DNA from: Firmicutes bacterium UBA994
Lineage (GTDB): Bacteria > Bacillota > UBA994
Direction of reading: 5' to 3'
Length of the DNA stretch: 7,633 bases
NCBI GenBank assembly: GCA_002292025.1
Contig: DBBC01000062.1
Location: 1,027 to 8,659, forward strand
Part shown: positions 1 to 5,600 of the stretch, piece after piece
Layout of the letters: every line of letters begins with the position of its first letter
Numbering within the stretch: position 1 is the first letter of the stretch
Program-made: the position numbers and the translations under genes
The notes under the pieces: model-generated
Databases searched by the model: none
What the model was told of the DNA's origin: nothing
What the model saw: only the letters and a program-made list of their open reading frames with translations

Positions 1-158
1 AGCTTGCGGGTTTTGTTGCCGCCACCCGCCAGCCCCAGTAAGTCGTCACGCTTTATGTAGATGTCTGGACCGCTTAACGCACGCGAGAAGTTGCCGAGCA
101 TCTCTATAGGAGTTGGGCCGTAGGAGTAATTGCGTCGTGGGAACTTAGCCAAATTCAT
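1..158 (-). CDS. D-cysteine desulfhydrase / ACC deaminase family protein, N-terminal 52 codons (runs off the window)
   Basis: This is the start of a pyridoxal-phosphate enzyme of the tryptophan-synthase beta-like fold (D-cysteine desulfhydrase or 1-aminocyclopropane-1-carboxylate deaminase). Such enzymes release ammonia from D-cysteine, giving pyruvate and sulfide, or from ACC. The visible protein begins MNLAKFPRRNYSYGPTPIEM and ends at the motif IYIKRDDLLGLAGGGNKTRK. The Lys in GGNKTRK (residue 49) matches the PLP-binding lysine of the family. The ATG at 158 is chosen because AGGAGGT lies six bases upstream (165-171). The gene lies 62 bases downstream of the acetyltransferase on the same strand, and I see no terminator between them, so they may share a transcript. 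The N-terminus alone does not separate D-cysteine desulfhydrase from ACC deaminase. Most Bacillota members are annotated as the former. Confidence 0.85.
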   Translation of the reverse strand, partial: MNLAKFPRRNYSYGPTPIEMLGNFSRALSGPDIYIKRDDLLGLAGGGNKTRK

Positions 159-164
159 ACATAG

Positions 165-171
165 ACCTCCT
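165..171 (-). promoter_or_regulatory. Ribosome binding site of the desulfhydrase-like gene
   Basis: The minus strand reads AGGAGGT, then six bases, then ATG at 158. This fixes the start. A second ATG at 162 is in another frame and lies too close to the Shine-Dalgarno sequence. Confidence 0.8.
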
Positions 172-220
172 CGCAGTGTCTCAAGTGCCGCAGTCTTGTC
201 AGAGGGGGCACATTTGCTAA

Positions 221-670
221 TTACAGGTCGATCCTGTAGATATTCTCGCCGTCCTCTACTTCACCGGTAAACGTAAACCCAAGGCTAGCATAAAACTCCT
301 CTGGCCCGCCTTCACCGGGGACGCAGCTCAACCGCAGCTCTTTGGCATTGGGCAAAGTGCGCACGTGGTCTAAGATAAGACCTATCGTTGCCTTGCCGTA
401 GCCCTTGCCCTGCTGCGTTTTATCGATCATAAAGCGCCAGAGGAAATACTCCCCGATCTCTGGGTCTTGATGCAACATTACGAACCCGACCGGGGTGTCT
501 CCCGCGTATACAGCTCTAAACCACGCTTCCTTGCAAAAGTAGGCTTGGGCAATAGATATGGCATTCGACGCGACGAACCTTTCTTGCGCCTCGCTAACTT
601 CAAGGTCACAAATGTCACGCACCGTATTCTCAGTTATCTCTCGCAACTGCAGTCCGCTGGCATTATTCAT
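221..670 (-). CDS. GNAT N-acetyltransferase, spermine/spermidine acetyltransferase-like (PaiA/BltD type)
   Basis: A cytoplasmic acetyltransferase of 149 residues, the usual length for a one-domain GNAT. The acetyl-CoA pyrophosphate-binding loop is visible as QGKGYG (Q87xxG90xG92), preceded by the strand LWRFMID. The C-terminal motif FYASLGF is at 126-132. The N-terminal LREIT and the segment RFVASNAISIAQAY (31-44) resemble the subgroup that acetylates spermine and spermidine, such as BltD; the substrate is inferred from that resemblance only. The ATG at 670 has AAGGGGTGG a few bases upstream. The gene is divergent from iorAB, with 187 bases between the starts, and the desulfhydrase-like gene follows it. 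It could instead act on another small amine. Confidence 0.85.
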   Translation of the reverse strand: MNNASGLQLREITENTVRDICDLEVSEAQERFVASNAISIAQAYFCKEAWFRAVYAGDTPVGFVMLHQDPEIGEYFLWRFMIDKTQQGKGYGKATIGLILDHVRTLPNAKELRLSCVPGEGGPEEFYASLGFTFTGEVEDGENIYRIDL

Positions 671-771
671 GTCGCCACCCCTTGATTTCGCATGTGCACT
701 TTTTCGCCAGTGCGGCGGTTGTTCCCTGCTAGGTCAGGCATGCCACGAGCGTGAAGCAAAAGGCTCCGTCC

Positions 772-793
772 CTAATGCTTCACTAATGCTTCA
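772..793. repeat. Two tandem copies of an 11-bp repeat upstream of iorA
   Basis: The unit CTAATGCTTCA occurs twice without a gap, at 772-782 and 783-793. The period of 11 is about one helical turn, so both copies face the same side of the DNA. An inverted TGAAGCA lies at 752-758. The repeat lies between the divergent acetyltransferase and iorA genes, just upstream of the proposed iorA promoter. That position would suit a regulator site, but nothing in the sequence identifies a regulator. Confidence 0.5.
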
Positions 794-817
794 TAGAAAA
801 CAAAAACCGCCGACGTG

Positions 818-826
818 TGGTAAACT
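818..826 (+). promoter_or_regulatory. Possible extended -10 promoter for iorAB
   Basis: TGGTAAACT matches an extended -10 element (TGn followed by a 4/6 match to TATAAT). It would start transcription near 833, giving a leader of about 25 bases. I see no good -35 at 17 bases upstream; extended -10 promoters often tolerate this. Weak call. Confidence 0.35.
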
Positions 827-857
827 AGTGAGGAAAACTAACTGCAGGGGGTCATTT

Positions 858-2585
858 ATGAAAGCACTGCTAACAGGGAATGAAGCCATAGCTCGCGGCG
901 CATATGAAAACGGCGTCACGGTGGCCGCTGCCTACCCAGGTACACCTAGCACAGAGATACTGGAGAACGTCGGTCAGTATCGCGAAATTAAGGCGCAGTG
1001 GTCGCCCAACGAAAAAGTGGCCATGGAAGTTGGAGTGGGCTCCGCCATTGCCGGTGCGCGCACGCTTGTGGCCATGAAGCACGTAGGCGTAAACGTCGCA
1101 GCAGACCCTTTGTTTACCGCCTCCTACTCGGGCGTAAACGGAGGGCTGGTGCTAGTTTCCGCTGACGACCCCGGCATGCACAGCTCACAAAATGAACAGG
1201 ACAACCGCGCTTATGCCAAGTTTGCTAAGGTACCCATGTTCGAGCCCAGCGACAGCCAGGAAGCCAAGGATTTTGTCGGGCTGGGACTGAGCATAAGCGA
1301 GCAATTTGACGCGCCTGTATTCCTACGCGTCACTACACGCATCTCCCACTCTAAGACCGTGGTAGAACTGAGAGACCCTGAACTCACAAGCGTAAAGCCA
1401 TACGTAAAAGACATAAAAAAATACGTTATGATGCCAGCCTTTGCCCGTCAAAAGAGGGTGCAACTTGAAAGTCGATTAGAAGCTCTCAAAGCATACAGCG
1501 AAACTACACCTATCAATCGCATAGAGTGGGGCGACAAACGCGTGGGTGTGATAACCTCGGGTATAGCCTATCAATACGCGCGCGAGGCATTGCCGCAAGC
1601 GTCTATTCTTAAGCTAGGGTTTACTTGGCCCCTGCCCGACAAGTTAATTAAAAAATTTGCGGCAGACGTTGAAACCCTATATGTCATCGAGGAGAACGAG
1701 CCCTATCTGGAAGAGCACATCAAGGCGCTCGGGCTGCAGGTATTGGGCAAGGACATACTCCCCGTCATCGGCGAGTTATCTGTACAGGCCATCGCACGTG
1801 CTCTTGGTGGCTCCAGCGCACCGACGGACAGACCAGCGGCAAAGGTGCCCGTGCGCCCGCCTGTGCTCTGCCCCGGCTGTCCGCATCGGCCCGTCTTCTA
1901 TCTGTTAAAGCAGCTAAAACTTTTTGTCACCGGTGATATCGGCTGCTATACTTTAGGGGCTTTGCCGCCGCTTGATTCTATGGACACTTGCATTTGCATG
2001 GGGGCCTCCGTGCCGATGGCGCTAGGCTTTGAGAAGGCACACCCAGAGCTCGCCGAGAAGACCGTAGCGGTAATTGGGGACTCTACTTTTGTCCATAGCG
2101 GCATCACCGGCTTAATCGACATCGTGTACAATCGCGGCACATCCACAGTGCTGATACTCGACAACAGTACTACGGCTATGACCGGTCATCAAGAGCACCC
2201 CGGCACCGGTAAGACTTTGCATAGGGAGCCTACCGCGGCCTTAGACCTAGAGGCGCTGTGCAAGGCCGTAGGGGTACAACGGACCTTCGTCATCGACCCC
2301 TTTGATATGGAAGGACTTAGAGCGCTGATTGCGCGGGAAGTTGCCGTACGTGAACCAAGCGTTATCATTGCCAAGCGTCCGTGTGTTTTAATTGTTAAGC
2401 AAGAGGAGCCTGTCCTCTGCATTGACCACGACAAGTGTGTAGGCTGCAAAATGTGCATGCGCATTGGCTGCCCGGCCATTACCCACGCCAACAAAAAGAG
2501 TACGATAAACGCCGCGCTGTGTGTGGGTTGCGGAGTGTGTGCTCAGGTCTGTAAATTCGACGCTATCGGCAAGGAGGTAGAGTAA
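858..2585 (+). CDS. iorA: Indolepyruvate:ferredoxin oxidoreductase, alpha subunit
   Basis: The catalytic subunit of the heterodimeric enzyme that oxidatively decarboxylates indolepyruvate and other aryl pyruvates to aryl-acyl-CoA and passes the electrons to ferredoxin in the cytoplasm. The protein has 575 residues. The N-terminal pyrimidine domain carries AYPGTPSTEI (25-34). The thiamine-diphosphate domain follows CPGCPHR (338-344) and includes GDIGCYTLG (359-367) and GDS at 408-410, with LDNS at 434-437 in the place of the usual GDG...NN pair. The C-terminus carries two [4Fe-4S] cysteine sets: C527/C530/C533/C538, with the longer last spacing usual in IorA, and C555/C558/C561/C565. The frame is open further upstream, to about 558, but the start at 858 has AGGGGG six bases before it and begins with the family-typical MKALLTGNEAIARGA. 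The stop overlaps the iorB start by one base. Confidence 0.97.
   Translation: MKALLTGNEAIARGAYENGVTVAAAYPGTPSTEILENVGQYREIKAQWSPNEKVAMEVGVGSAIAGARTLVAMKHVGVNVAADPLFTASYSGVNGGLVLVSADDPGMHSSQNEQDNRAYAKFAKVPMFEPSDSQEAKDFVGLGLSISEQFDAPVFLRVTTRISHSKTVVELRDPELTSVKPYVKDIKKYVMMPAFARQKRVQLESRLEALKAYSETTPINRIEWGDKRVGVITSGIAYQYAREALPQASILKLGFTWPLPDKLIKKFAADVETLYVIEENEPYLEEHIKALGLQVLGKDILPVIGELSVQAIARALGGSSAPTDRPAAKVPVRPPVLCPGCPHRPVFYLLKQLKLFVTGDIGCYTLGALPPLDSMDTCICMGASVPMALGFEKAHPELAEKTVAVIGDSTFVHSGITGLIDIVYNRGTSTVLILDNSTTAMTGHQEHPGTGKTLHREPTAALDLEALCKAVGVQRTFVIDPFDMEGLRALIAREVAVREPSVIIAKRPCVLIVKQEEPVLCIDHDKCVGCKMCMRIGCPAITHANKKSTINAALCVGCGVCAQVCKFDAIGKEVE
2571..2578 (+). promoter_or_regulatory. Ribosome binding site of iorB inside the end of iorA
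   Basis: AAGGAGGT is followed by six bases and then the ATG at 2585. It sits in the last codons of iorA. With the TAATG stop/start overlap it indicates translational coupling of the two subunits. Confidence 0.85.
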
Positions 2586-3184
2586 TGCTCACACAAAACA
2601 TCCTTCTGGTCGGAGTAGGGGGGCAAGGCGCCATCCTAGCCGGCAAGATTCTCGCAGAGGTAGCCATGGCAGAGGGGCACGATGTCAAGATGTCCGAGGT
2701 CCATGGCATGGCGCAGCGCGGGGGCAGCGTGGTCACGCATGTGCGCATGGGTGAAAAGGTGCATAGCCCGTTGGTGGAACCAGGCGAGGCCGACTTCATC
2801 GTCGCCTTTGAGAAACTCGAAGCGCTACGGTGGGCGCACTACCTGCGCGAAGGCGGCACACTAGTGGTTAACGACCAGCGCATCGACCCTATGACCGTGA
2901 TCACCGGACAAACTCCCTACCCCCCTGAGGTGCTGGAAACGCTGCAAGCAGGCGCACAAGCTGTGGTGGTGATCGATGCTTTGCAGTTAGCACGAGAGGT
3001 TGGCAGCATTAAGTCGGTAAATGTTGTCCTGCTGGGGGCGCTAGCGCACAAGATGCAGATCGAAAAGAGCCACTGGCTGGAAGCCATCCGCCGCACCGTC
3101 CCACCAAAATCTCTACCCTTAAACCTGTCGGCCTTTGAGGCAGGCTTCCAAGGCGCAACGGTTGCCTCACAGGCAGATTCCTGA
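2585..3184 (+). CDS. iorB: Indolepyruvate:ferredoxin oxidoreductase, beta subunit
   Basis: The gamma-domain-type partner of IorA, 199 residues, the usual length for this subunit. The glycine-rich motif GVGGQGAILAGKIL (10-23) and the segment SEVHGMAQRGGSV (37-49) are the hallmarks of the pyruvate/ketoisovalerate oxidoreductase catalytic domain that closes over the thiamine cofactor and CoA site of IorA. The start overlaps the iorA stop by one base and has a full AAGGAGGT upstream, so the subunits are translated together in equal amounts. No separate ferredoxin or aminotransferase gene is in view. The stop codon is only 14 bases before a tRNA gene, and a promoter-like sequence overlaps the end of this gene. 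Confidence 0.96.
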   Translation: MLTQNILLVGVGGQGAILAGKILAEVAMAEGHDVKMSEVHGMAQRGGSVVTHVRMGEKVHSPLVEPGEADFIVAFEKLEALRWAHYLREGGTLVVNDQRIDPMTVITGQTPYPPEVLETLQAGAQAVVVIDALQLAREVGSIKSVNVVLLGALAHKMQIEKSHWLEAIRRTVPPKSLPLNLSAFEAGFQGATVASQADS

Positions 3185-3190
3185 TATTAT
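3162..3190 (+). promoter_or_regulatory. Candidate promoter for tRNA-Val, inside the 3' end of iorB
   Basis: TTGCCT (3162-3167), a 17-base spacer and TATTAT (3185-3190) match the sigma-A pattern. Transcription would begin near 3197, one or two bases before the mature tRNA 5' end at 3199. The element spans the iorB stop codon. The tRNA could equally be processed from iorAB read-through. Confidence 0.5.
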
Positions 3191-3198
3191 TGATATAA

Positions 3199-3275
3199 GG
3201 GCGCATAGCTCAGTCGGGATGAGCGCTTGCTTCACACGCAAGAGGTCACAGGTTCGAGCCCTGTTGCGCCCACCA
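3199..3275 (+). tRNA. tRNA-Val, anticodon CAC, CCA encoded
   Basis: A full cloverleaf can be drawn. Acceptor stem GGGCGCA (3199-3205) pairs with TGCGCCC (3265-3271). D stem GCTC/GAGC encloses a nine-base loop. Anticodon stem CTTGC/GCAAG encloses the loop TTCACAC with anticodon CAC at 3233-3235, which reads the valine codon GUG. The variable loop has five bases. T stem ACAGG/CCTGT encloses TTCGAGC. Discriminator A is at 3272, and CCA at 3273-3275 is encoded. All stems are fully paired, so it should be functional. It follows iorB by 14 bases and ends 12 bases before the terminator hairpin. Confidence 0.95.
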
Positions 3276-3287
3276 TTTGTAAAAGTC

Positions 3288-3325
3288 AAAAGCTATCTCG
3301 CGCTGGCGTGAGATAGCTTTTTTTT
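3288..3325 (+). terminator. Rho-independent terminator after the iorAB-tRNA-Val unit
   Basis: A 15-base-pair stem is formed by 3288-3302 and 3307-3321 (one G-T pair) around the loop CTGG, followed by a run of eight T (3318-3325). Read on the other strand, the hairpin is followed by TTTTGACTTTT, so it can also end the convergent peroxiredoxin transcript. Confidence 0.93.
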
Positions 3326-3350
3326 GCTGCCTGCGAGCTTTCCGTCTTGC

Positions 3351-3914
3351 TTATATTTTGCCTACCAAATCTATGCCGGGTGTCAGAGTCTTACCGTTCT
3401 CCTGCCACTTAGCGGGGCAAACCTCGTTCTGATGCTTGCGCACATACTGCGCGGCCTTAATCTTGTTAATAAGTGTGCTGGCATCGCGCCCGATGCCGCC
3501 AGCGTTGATCTCAACGGCTTGGATAGTGCCATCGGGGTCGATGATAAACGTGCCACGGTCAGCTAAGCCAGCTTCTTCAATCAACACGCCGAAGTTGCTT
3601 GAAAGCACATGAGCAGGGTCTCCCACCATGGCATACTTAATTTTTTTGATCGCAGGCGAGGTGTCATGCCAAGCCTTGTGCGCGAAGTGGGTGTCGGTTG
3701 ACACCGCGTAGATCTCAACGCCGAGCGCCCTTAGCTTATCGTACTCGTTCTGTAGGTCTTCCAGCTCAGTCGGGCAAACAAATGTAAAATCTGCCGGATA
3801 GAAGGCCACTACGCTCCATCCCCCCACGAAATCTTGGTCTGTAACCTCTACAAATGCGCCGTCTTTGAAGGCATGAGCTTTGAATGGCAGTACTTTAGTT
3901 CCGATTAGCGACAT
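3351..3914 (-). CDS. ahpC: Typical 2-Cys peroxiredoxin (AhpC/TSA family)
   Basis: A cytoplasmic thiol peroxidase that reduces hydrogen peroxide and organic peroxides. It has 187 residues, the length of bacterial AhpC. The active-site motif PxxxTxxC is present as PADFTFVC, with P40, T44 and the peroxidatic C47. The conserved arginine is R120, in ADRGTFIIDPDG. The resolving cysteine is C166, in EVCPAKW. The frame stays open upstream to about 4166, but the start at 3914 is chosen because AGGAGGT sits seven bases before it and MSLIGTKVLPF is the family N-terminus. No ahpF-type reductase is in the window, so the electron donor is unknown. It has its own strong promoter, overlapped by a Fur/PerR-like operator. 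The csoR-like gene lies 83 bases upstream on the same strand. Confidence 0.95.
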   Translation of the reverse strand: MSLIGTKVLPFKAHAFKDGAFVEVTDQDFVGGWSVVAFYPADFTFVCPTELEDLQNEYDKLRALGVEIYAVSTDTHFAHKAWHDTSPAIKKIKYAMVGDPAHVLSSNFGVLIEEAGLADRGTFIIDPDGTIQAVEINAGGIGRDASTLINKIKAAQYVRKHQNEVCPAKWQENGKTLTPGIDLVGKI

Positions 3915-3931
3915 TAAACATACCTCCTTTT

Positions 3932-3950
3932 GATTATCGCAATCATTATC
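3932..3950 (-). promoter_or_regulatory. Fur/PerR-family operator-like box over the ahpC -10
   Basis: The minus strand reads GATAATGATTGCGATAATC. It agrees with the classic 19-base Fur box (GATAATGATAATCATTATC) at 15 of 19 positions and is also close to PerR boxes. It starts at the -10 hexamer and covers the likely start site, a position where a bound repressor would block polymerase. Control of ahpC by PerR is well known in Bacillota. Sequence alone cannot tell Fur from PerR. Confidence 0.65.
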
Positions 3951-3973
3951 GTCTAATAATTTTTTTGTGTCAA
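3945..3973 (-). promoter_or_regulatory. Strong sigma-A type promoter of ahpC
   Basis: On the minus strand, TTGACA (3968-3973, 6/6) is followed by exactly 17 bases and GATAAT (3945-3950, 5/6). The predicted start is near 3938, about 24 bases before the ATG. The A-rich spacer beginning CAAAAAAAT lies in the gap after the csoR-like stop codon. Confidence 0.85.
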
Positions 3974-3997
3974 GTCTTTTGTCCACTCTTTTTTTGC

Positions 3998-4264
3998 CTA
4001 GAGTTTGCCTAACAGCCGGATGGCGTTTTCGATGGCTGAATCGGGGTCCTCCCCGTTGTTCATCTGAGCCATAACAGCTTCGGCCATGTAGCAGCCAAGT
4101 ACTTTCATGCCGACTTGGTCGACAGCTGCCTTCATGGCAGCTAGCTGAATCAGAACCTTCTCGCAATCAGCCTGTTCATCAATAAGGCGCTGTACTCCCC
4201 TTGCCTGCCCTTCAATGCGACTAAGGCGATTCTTAAGTTCTCTGGCGATCTTCTCCTTGTTCAT
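3998..4264 (-). CDS. CsoR/RcnR-family (DUF156) transcriptional regulator with atypical ligand residues
   Basis: A small all-helical DNA-binding repressor of 88 residues, the standard length of the family that senses copper, nickel/cobalt, formaldehyde or persulfide. The family signature RLSRIEGQARGVQRLI (13-28) is clear. The first conserved cysteine is C34 (ADCEKVL). In CsoR the next ligands are His at +25 and Cys at +29; here those places are Tyr59 and Ala63. A second cysteine, C58, sits at +24 instead. It therefore does not have the C-H-C copper set, the RcnR C-H-H set or the CstR C-C pair. AGGAGG lies six bases before the ATG at 4264. thpR ends 58 bases upstream and ahpC follows with its own promoter. 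No efflux pump or sulfurtransferase is beside it, so the signal it senses is unknown. Confidence 0.9.
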   Translation of the reverse strand: MNKEKIARELKNRLSRIEGQARGVQRLIDEQADCEKVLIQLAAMKAAVDQVGMKVLGCYMAEAVMAQMNNGEDPDSAIENAIRLLGKL

Positions 4265-4322
4265 GCACAGCCTCCTACTCTTTAGCCCGTGCCTTTTGCT
4301 TGCGTCCCTGTCGCCTCGGCCC

Positions 4323-4862
4323 TCAAAGCACTACACTATAAATCTTGCGGTATACGAGGCGGCCTTGCTCCCGCTTGCTTTCCAAAAGTGATACCTCGCG
4401 TACTTCGACCGCAATTGGGAGCATCGAGGGTACGCTTATTGCGGTTAAGGGAACTTTAGTCACGACCTCGCGCCCTAAGGTTACATGCGGGCTGTAGTCC
4501 TGCTTTTGCTTTATAACACCGATGCCCATAAGGACGTCTTCCAGCCTAGCGTAAAGCATACGAAGTCGCTGCAACTCCCCGTTGAGCCCTACCCAAATTA
4601 TTTTCTTGCCTCCCCGGTTAAACGCCCCTAGCTTATCTGCTGTCAGCACGAAGGATGTGTGTCCGCGCACAGCCTCGTCCATGGCGCACTGTATGGCTGG
4701 AACGCAAGCGGCGGACATCTCGCCCAAGAAAACAAGCGTAAGGTGAAAGTTGCATACTCGCGTAAAGTTGCCGGACACGCTATGCTTTGTCACCTCAGAT
4801 TGAACCCGCGCGAACTTAGCTTGAATAATTGGCTCAAATTCGATAGCGGTGAAGAGCCGCAT
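4323..4862 (-). CDS. thpR: RNA 2',3'-cyclic phosphodiesterase (2H family, LigT/2'-5' RNA ligase-like)
   Basis: An enzyme of the 2H phosphoesterase superfamily that opens 2',3'-cyclic phosphate ends of RNA; family members can also join tRNA halves in vitro. With the start used here it has 179 residues, normal for the family. Both catalytic HxTx motifs are present: H40-L-T42-L in CNFHLTLVFLG, and H126-V-T128-L in YSPHVTLGR. The start at 4862 gives the typical N-terminus MRLFTAIEF and has AAGGTGA close upstream. A longer form from 4904, with GGGGGAG upstream, or from 4931 is possible but adds residues not usual in the family. The csoR-like gene follows after 58 bases, probably in the same transcript. 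The biological substrate in bacteria is not known. Confidence 0.9.
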   Translation of the reverse strand: MRLFTAIEFEPIIQAKFARVQSEVTKHSVSGNFTRVCNFHLTLVFLGEMSAACVPAIQCAMDEAVRGHTSFVLTADKLGAFNRGGKKIIWVGLNGELQRLRMLYARLEDVLMGIGVIKQKQDYSPHVTLGREVVTKVPLTAISVPSMLPIAVEVREVSLLESKREQGRLVYRKIYSVVL

Positions 4863-5003
4863 GTCACCTTGCGATTCGCCGCGATAGCCCATAGCGTGCT
4901 TCATGCCTATCTCTCCCCCAGCGCATCTCATGTATATTCTGACTTTCTATCACTAACGTAGCCCAATAGCCTTAAAGCCGTTTGATGCCGGGGAGAAAAC
5001 AAT

Positions 5004-5543
5004 TTACAGACGTTTCCCTAAGATGATATCCGGCTTACCAATGCCATTGGCATCGGGCACTACGCCGATAATTTTATAGCCGACTTTCATGTAAAAAGCC
5101 GACTGGTGGGTGCTAGGGCTAAAACTGGCCATTCGTTCCGGTAGATTGTCGTAAAGGTCGACGTTAGCCAAAGACGTTTCTCCGCCTTCTTTTTCGTCAT
5201 CTGCCCCGAGGTACATGGTGAGCCCACCCTGTTGCCTTGCCGCTTCCTCGAGCGCATGCACAAGCGCCCTGCCCACACCCTGTGTGCGTTTATCACTGCG
5301 CACCGCTAACGGATGCAGTTCAAACACATTGCCGTTGTATGTAGGGGCCAAGACCCCTCCCCACCCCAGCACTACATCACCGTCCAGCGCCGCAAGCAAA
5401 GTATTTCTTGGCACCAAACGCTCGCTAATTTCCTCCAGCGCGTCCTGCAGCGTAGGCCACCCCAGTGGAATGCTGCATGTGAGTATTTGCGCTGCTTCCT
5501 TTATCTGCTCCTTACTCAGTTGCGTCATGTCTATGATTCGCAC
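5004..5543 (-). CDS. GNAT N-acetyltransferase, AAC(6')-like
   Basis: A cytoplasmic acetyl-CoA-dependent acetyltransferase of 179 residues. The acetyl-CoA loop is RTQGVGRA (R86xxG89xG91), preceded by ELHPLAVR, and the C-terminal GNAT motif is FYMKVGY (150-156). The segments GWPTLQDALEE (28-38), GGLTMYLGADDE (106-117) and PDANGIGKPDI (163-173) resemble chromosomal proteins often annotated as aminoglycoside 6'-N-acetyltransferase. Resistance activity cannot be inferred from this. The start is GTG at 5543, with GGGGAGGA seven bases upstream; it gives the family-like MRIIDMTQL. An ATG at 5528 is the alternative. The RAYT gene ends 57 bases upstream on the same strand, and I see no clear separate promoter in that gap. 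Confidence 0.85.
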   Translation of the reverse strand: MRIIDMTQLSKEQIKEAAQILTCSIPLGWPTLQDALEEISERLVPRNTLLAALDGDVVLGWGGVLAPTYNGNVFELHPLAVRSDKRTQGVGRALVHALEEAARQQGGLTMYLGADDEKEGGETSLANVDLYDNLPERMASFSPSTHQSAFYMKVGYKIIGVVPDANGIGKPDIILGKRL

Positions 5544-5550
5544 GGCGCTA

Positions 5551-5558
5551 TCCTCCCC
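5551..5558 (-). promoter_or_regulatory. Ribosome binding site supporting the GTG start of the AAC(6')-like gene
   Basis: GGGGAGGA on the minus strand is seven bases from the GTG at 5543 and 22 bases from the alternative ATG at 5528. The spacing favours the GTG. Confidence 0.7.
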
Positions 5559-5600
5559 ATTTGCGTCTTTGATGCTTCATTACAAAACCGATAGTGCCAG

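Noticed and set aside
737..744. Palindrome GGCATGCC between the acetyltransferase and iorA
   Set aside because: It has eight bases, is not placed relative to a promoter, and is likely to occur by chance.
558..857. Upstream extension of the iorA reading frame by 100 codons
   Set aside because: The extension runs antisense through the acetyltransferase gene and has no family resemblance. The start at 858 has a good ribosome binding site and the family N-terminus.
3915..4166. Extension of the peroxiredoxin frame by 84 codons, overlapping the csoR-like gene
   Set aside because: The promoter, operator and AGGAGGT site all point to a start at 3914. The extra residues are the csoR-like gene read in another frame.
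4863..4931. Longer N-terminus for thpR starting at 4904 or 4931
   Set aside because: GGGGGAG before 4904 makes it possible, but MRLFTAIEF at 4862 is the usual start of the family. I kept the shorter form and noted the alternative.
5004..5543. Calling the GNAT gene an aminoglycoside resistance gene
   Set aside because: The resemblance is to chromosomal AAC(6')-like proteins of unproven substrate. There are no mobile resistance-gene surroundings apart from a RAYT gene, which is usually a resident chromosomal gene.
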